A DNA stretch of 5,600 nucleotides from contig JAACVA010000133.1 of NCBI GenBank assembly GCA_009992615.1, positions 1 to 5,600 on the forward strand. The letters are read 5' to 3'. This document shows, piece by piece, positions 5,415 to 5,600 of this stretch. This stretch comes from Rhodobacterales bacterium. GTDB lineage: Bacteria; Pseudomonadota; Alphaproteobacteria; Rhodobacterales; Rhodobacteraceae. Positions within the stretch are counted from its first letter, which is position 1. Every line of letters begins with the position of its first letter. Both the position numbers and the translations under genes were made by a program. The notes below the pieces were generated by a model that was given only the letters and a program-made list of their open reading frames with translations, was not told the DNA's origin and did not search any database.

Positions 5415-5600
5415 CTTTTGCGCTCTGCAGCGCGTCTTCGGGCAAGTGGGACGTGTCGATTGCAGCCCGCATCGCGCACCCCGCACAATGCACGGCGTCG
5501 CCTGCACCCCGCGTCGCGTTCCGCGCTTCACGTCCTTTGGAGATTGCCGAATGCAGCACGTCTTTTGGCAAAAGCATCGCGCAACCTGGATCGCGGCGTC

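Larger units (their letters stand above)
5327..5600. repeat. Degenerate 7-bp (heptad) periodic array, continuing past the window edge
   Basis: From 5327 the sequence divides into 39 consecutive heptads, with one extra T at 5390. Counting by eye, position 1 is T in 19, C in 18, G and A once each; position 2 is G in 39 of 39; position 3 is C in 21, T in 12, G in 6 and never A; position 4 is A in 19 and C in 12; position 6 is C in 21; positions 5 and 7 are loose. The rough consensus is YGCANCG. All nine TGCA tetramers (5341, 5383, 5391, 5405, 5426, 5461, 5489, 5503, 5552) begin at position 1. Several words recur exactly: CGTCCTT (5327, 5531), TGCAGCG (5341, 5426), TGCACGG (5405, 5489). The three-heptad blocks at 5426-5446 and 5552-5572 agree at 17 of 21 bases. 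The absence of A at position 3 prevents TGA in this phase and leaves open frames on both strands: 5404 to the edge on plus, 5577-5395 on minus. Neither has a clear ribosome site, so no gene is called. Function is unknown; protein-binding array, centromere-like site or structured RNA are all possible. Confidence 0.8.

Noticed and set aside
5395..5577. Minus-strand 60-codon frame in the heptad array as a gene
   Set aside because: The only purine run upstream is a weak AGG, and the peptide simply mirrors the 7-bp period of the DNA. It is kept as a finding, not as a gene.
5404..5600. Plus-strand frame from ATG 5404 to the edge as a gene
   Set aside because: There is no Shine-Dalgarno before the ATG, the stop is outside the window, and the openness follows from the array composition.
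5327..5600. CRISPR array
   Set aside because: There are no 24-40 bp identical repeats with unique spacers; the unit is 7 bp, degenerate and unspaced.

Overview
The window looks like part of a conjugative or mobilizable plasmid, or an integrated element, from a high-GC alphaproteobacterium, most likely Rhodobacteraceae. The basis is GC-rich codon use in the main genes and the typical set of a MobC-like protein, a VirD2-like relaxase and a VirD4/TraG coupling protein. No database search was possible, so the taxon is an inference.

Layout. All supported genes are on the minus strand and read right to left. The order is: an intergenic control region (5205-5600), a MobC-like relaxosome protein (4620-5204), a VirD2-like relaxase (2276-4627), a VirD4/TraG coupling ATPase (301-2283), a short AT-richer gap with a plausible promoter (202-300), and the first 67 codons of a PAS-domain protein that runs off the left edge (1-201). 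The three transfer genes form a tight operon. Each junction is an 8-base start/stop overlap of the same form, GTGGGTAA at 4627-4620 and ATGGATAA at 2283-2276, which implies translational coupling.

How they work together. The MobC-like protein would bind near the transfer origin. The relaxase would nick one strand there and stay attached to its end through a tyrosine. The coupling ATPase in the inner membrane would feed the relaxase-DNA complex to a type IV secretion channel, whose genes are not in this window.

The most unusual region is the control region. Next to mobC is a nested perfect inverted repeat (5239-5291), then a 10-bp hairpin (5302-5324), and then a sequence that from 5327 to the window end falls into 39 consecutive 7-bp units. 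Every unit has G at position 2, 37 of 39 have C or T at position 1, and none has A at position 3. The phase breaks once, by a single inserted T at 5390. All nine TGCA tetramers in the array sit at the same place in the unit. It is not a simple tandem repeat, because the units differ, but the phase is held over about 270 bp. This degenerate heptad array, beside a putative origin and a gene for a protein with two DNA-binding segments, is the main candidate for something undescribed. The array continues past the right edge.
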